This document shows, one piece after another, positions 62,196-64,000 of a stretch of DNA of 64,000 nt. This DNA comes from an uncultured Eubacteriales bacterium (GTDB lineage Bacteria; Bacillota; Clostridia; Oscillospirales; Oscillospiraceae). Within the stretch, counting starts at the first letter, position 1; each line of letters starts with the position of its first letter. The notes beneath the pieces were generated by a model that was not told the DNA's origin, did no database searches, and saw only the letters and a list, made by a program, of their open reading frames with translations. The stretch lies in the NCBI GenBank assembly GCA_900544765.1, contig UQWI01000014.1:14777-78776 (forward strand), given 5' to 3'. The position numbers were made by a program, and so were the translations under genes.

Positions 62196-62751
62196 CTATC
62201 AGACCCTCCTTCGACAGATAGTCCCGGAGCGCCTCGCGCGTGCGGAAGAGCATCGTCTTGACCTTCCCCCGCCTGTACCCGAAGCGTCCGGATATGGCGT
62301 CAATGGAGTCCAAATGCCAGTACCGCCGTATGAACACGCGGCGGCTGTCCTCTGGCAGCGTGCGCAGGAAGGTGTCTATAGCCCCGGCCAGCTCGCGCAG
62401 CTCGAGCTGTTCGTCTATGCCGTGGCGGTCTGGTATGCACGCGGAGAGCTCTTCGAGCGCGGCTTCAATCTGGCCGCCGCCGCGTTTGCCCGCGTGGTTT
62501 TTCCGCCATAGGCTGATCGAGCAGCGGCGCGTAAGCTTGCCCAGAAAGCTCTTCAGCACGCCTGGGCGGTGGGGAGGCATGGAGCGCCATGCGGCAAAAT
62601 ATGTGTCGCTCACGCTCTCCTCGGCGTCAGAGCCGTCGGCGAGGATGTTATATGCCACTGTGTAGCAATAATGGCCGTATTTGGCGTCGGTTTCGGATAT
62701 GGCCGCTTCGTCACGCGCCCAATATAGCTCTATTATCCTGTTATCTTCCAT
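62185..62751 (-). CDS. ECF-type RNA polymerase sigma factor
   Basis: A 188-residue ECF factor. Region 2: MEDNRIIELYWARDEAAISE, AEESVSDTYFAAWRSMPPHR, FLGKLTRRCSISLWRKNHAG; region 4: FLRTLPEDSRRVFIRRYWHL, IDAISGRFGYRRGKVKTMLF and RTREALRDYLSKEG. GACGGGAGGGACGGC precedes the ATG. It is a paralogue of the factor at 14866 and, like it, is followed by an overlapping gene whose product has an anti-sigma-like N-terminus. Confidence 0.93.
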   Translation of the reverse strand: MEDNRIIELYWARDEAAISETDAKYGHYCYTVAYNILADGSDAEESVSDTYFAAWRSMPPHRPGVLKSFLGKLTRRCSISLWRKNHAGKRGGGQIEAALEELSACIPDRHGIDEQLELRELAGAIDTFLRTLPEDSRRVFIRRYWHLDSIDAISGRFGYRRGKVKTMLFRTREALRDYLSKEGLIDGR

Positions 62752-62807
62752 GCCGTCCCTCCCGTCTGCTTCTAATTTATAACACGCAGGCTGACGCGCG
62801 GGGTTTC

Positions 62808-62841
62808 AAAAAATTCCGGGGAGTTTATCCCCGGAATTTTT
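62808..62841 (-). terminator. Terminator of the Cys-rich membrane protein gene
   Basis: AAAAATTCCGGGG and CCCCGGAATTTTT around a seven-base loop, overlapping the stop codon and followed by Ts on the minus strand. Confidence 0.85.
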
Positions 62842-63676
62842 ACTTCGTCATGTTTTTGAAGCACTTAATTGTACGCCAGAGGTAGACAAGCTTCATTATG
62901 CCCACGACAAACATTGCCAACGCGGCGGCAAAAGTCAGCAGCGCTGCAAGTGTTGCGGATATAAACAGCAGCAGGACCGCCACGATTACGCCTATGTAGG
63001 AGTATAAGAACCAACGCCAAAGCTTCCTCCAGCTCTCGGACATGGTGTTGGACACACCTGCCAGCACACGGGAATGCGCCGTGAACTCGTAGTAGGTTGA
63101 GGCCAGGGACAGCGCGGCCGAGGCAATGAGTATCAGTATGCCGAGCACGTTCTGGGAGGCGAGCGCCAGCAGGGTCAGGAGCAGGTTGATGAGATGCATG
63201 TTTGCGGATTTGCCGTAGAACTCGTCCTCCGCCTTGAGCTTATACAGCACCACGATGATGCCGGCATAACACGCCAGGGTGAGTATGGTGCCGGGCCAGT
63301 ACAGACCGGGCAGGACGCTGAGCACATTTTCATCCGTCATCAGGTTGGCGGCGATGTTTAAGATGTACAGCCAGAACAGCGGCGTGAGCCACTTGGCGAG
63401 ATAACCGGCCTTGGCCGCGCTGCGCTCAATCATGGCGGCGTTGTCGCTGCGCCGCCGGGCGCGGTAATCCGGCTGCCATTCGCGGTTGTTGTACATGCTG
63501 CACTGGTAGGAGAGGTTGCAGGTGTTGCAGCTGTCATGGCCCTTGTCCCGGCAGCAGCGCGCCAGCTCGCATTCGCCGCTCCAGGGACTGCCGGGGCCAT
63601 TTTTGCATCCGGGACAGTTCTCGGGCTCACGCACAGGGCATGAGTCGCAGGATTTGCCGCAGTAGCTTTCCCCCAT
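62840..63676 (-). CDS. Cys-rich N-terminal domain fused to a multi-pass membrane protein
   Basis: A 278-residue protein. The first 65 residues hold many Cys in DUF3795-like spacing (MGESYCGKSCDSCPVREPEN, CPGCKNGPG, CELARCCRDKGHDSCNTCNL), probably binding zinc or an iron-sulfur cluster in the cytosol. After a charged stretch come about five or six helices (LTPLFWLYILNIAANLM, ILTLACYAGIIVVLYKL, LINLLLTLLALASQNVLGIL, FLYSYIGVIVAVLLLFISAT, ALAMFVVGIMKLVYLWRTIK). GGAGGTGGCATT precedes the ATG. The role is unknown; a metal- or redox-linked membrane protein is a guess. Confidence 0.8.
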   Translation of the reverse strand: MGESYCGKSCDSCPVREPENCPGCKNGPGSPWSGECELARCCRDKGHDSCNTCNLSYQCSMYNNREWQPDYRARRRSDNAAMIERSAAKAGYLAKWLTPLFWLYILNIAANLMTDENVLSVLPGLYWPGTILTLACYAGIIVVLYKLKAEDEFYGKSANMHLINLLLTLLALASQNVLGILILIASAALSLASTYYEFTAHSRVLAGVSNTMSESWRKLWRWFLYSYIGVIVAVLLLFISATLAALLTFAAALAMFVVGIMKLVYLWRTIKCFKNMTK

Positions 63677-63753
63677 AATGCCACCTCCGAATATCTGTTT
63701 AAATCGAGTTTATCACAGTATAGCGCCCGAAGCAAGCGTTGCAGGTACAAATA

Positions 63754-63918
63754 TCAGGTCCAAAGCTGGGAACTTCCGTCGCTGAGGTCTGCCAGCAGGC
63801 GCTGTCTGTATCCGTCGGGGCCTGCGGCTTCAAAGACTACGCCGTCGGGGCGCAAAATGGAGCCGCTGTCCAGCGTGGTGCAGAGCGCGATATCGGCCCT
63901 GTTGACAAAATTACGCAT
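63754..63918 (-). CDS. Possible small protein
   Basis: A 54-codon frame (MRNFVNRADIALCTTLDSGS, then ILRPDGVVFEAAGPDGYRQR) has ordinary codon use for this genome, but no ribosome site, and its start lies beside the promoter of the gene reading the other way. It may be a 3' remnant or a chance frame. Confidence 0.25.
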   Translation of the reverse strand: MRNFVNRADIALCTTLDSGSILRPDGVVFEAAGPDGYRQRLLADLSDGSSQLWT

Positions 63919-63932
63919 AGCCGCGAGAAATA

Positions 63933-63941
63933 TGGTATACT
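63933..63941 (+). promoter_or_regulatory. Extended -10 promoter
   Basis: TGGTATACT, an extended -10, about 30 bases before the ATG at 63971. No clear -35 at the standard distance. Confidence 0.5.
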
Positions 63942-63970
63942 GGGAGAAAAGCAAAGGCGGTGATGTGGGG

Positions 63971-64000
63971 ATGATGACTCGCAGGGATGGAGTGCAGCAG
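63971..64000 (+). CDS. Start of a gene cut by the window end
   Basis: AAAGGCGGTGATGTGGGG lies before ATGATGACTCGC, which encodes MMTRRDGVQQ up to the window end. Only ten codons are visible, so no product can be named. The upstream extended -10 supports a real gene. Confidence 0.35.
   Translation, partial: MMTRRDGVQQ

Overview
The window comes from a GC-rich, spore-lineage Firmicute, most likely a gut-type Clostridia of the Oscillospirales kind. This rests on gene content (Spo0A, a pta acetate route, type II thymidine kinase, glgC/glgD pair, YtrA-type GntR, DUF1385, DUF975, two serpins), on strong Shine-Dalgarno sites and on sigma-A type promoters. No rRNA or tRNA gene was seen, so the species cannot be named. 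Most of the window is dense chromosomal housekeeping. Three low-GC or decayed patches (12.9-13.3, 40.9-42.0 and 48.6-49.8 kb) are scars of mobile or lost genes.

0-12.8 kb: an NfnA/SudB-like flavoprotein fragment, pta, then prs-pth and the glycogen genes glgC-glgD-glgP, the salvage pair udk-tdk (minus strand), deoD, and a BMP-type nucleoside-binding lipoprotein. Between udk and deoD lies a compact structured element with a 26-residue ORF, a hairpin-masked ribosome site and consensus promoters facing each other from both sides.

12.9-21 kb: a decayed IS30 copy with both inverted repeats, then an ECF sigma factor overlapping a membrane-anchored serpin whose N-terminus looks like an anti-sigma segment. 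Next come a small promoter-bearing gene, two envelope proteins, a histidine phosphatase, cinA and thiI.

21.2-29.6 kb: a YtrA-type operon. A GntR regulator with a 21-bp dyad over its promoter is followed by two membrane proteins, an ABC ATPase and four tandem paralogous exported proteins of about 480 residues. I do not recognise the last four.

29.7-40.7 kb: spo0A (with Glu in place of the phospho-acceptor Asp), pgsA, rimO, recX, recA, a small membrane protein, prmC, DUF1385, a two-component system, a phosphopantetheinyl transferase and a DUF975 protein.

42.1-48.6 kb: an envelope cluster of transglutaminase-like protein, MBOAT acyltransferase, AlgJ/DHHW-like protein, lipoprotein and M15 peptidase. 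This suggests export-coupled O-acylation of a wall polymer plus peptide trimming.

49.9-64 kb: a nupOPQ-like nucleoside ABC transporter lacking its binding protein (a BMP lipoprotein sits at 11.6 kb), a membrane-fused spermidine synthase-like protein, a ZIP transporter, an XRE divergon with a 58-residue partner, a second (lipoprotein) serpin, ftsH, an AraC regulator, a second ECF/anti-sigma-like pair and a Cys-rich membrane protein.

The best candidates for undescribed biology are the ECF-serpin module, the four-paralog ABC operon, the convergently transcribed small-ORF RNA and the atypical Spo0A.
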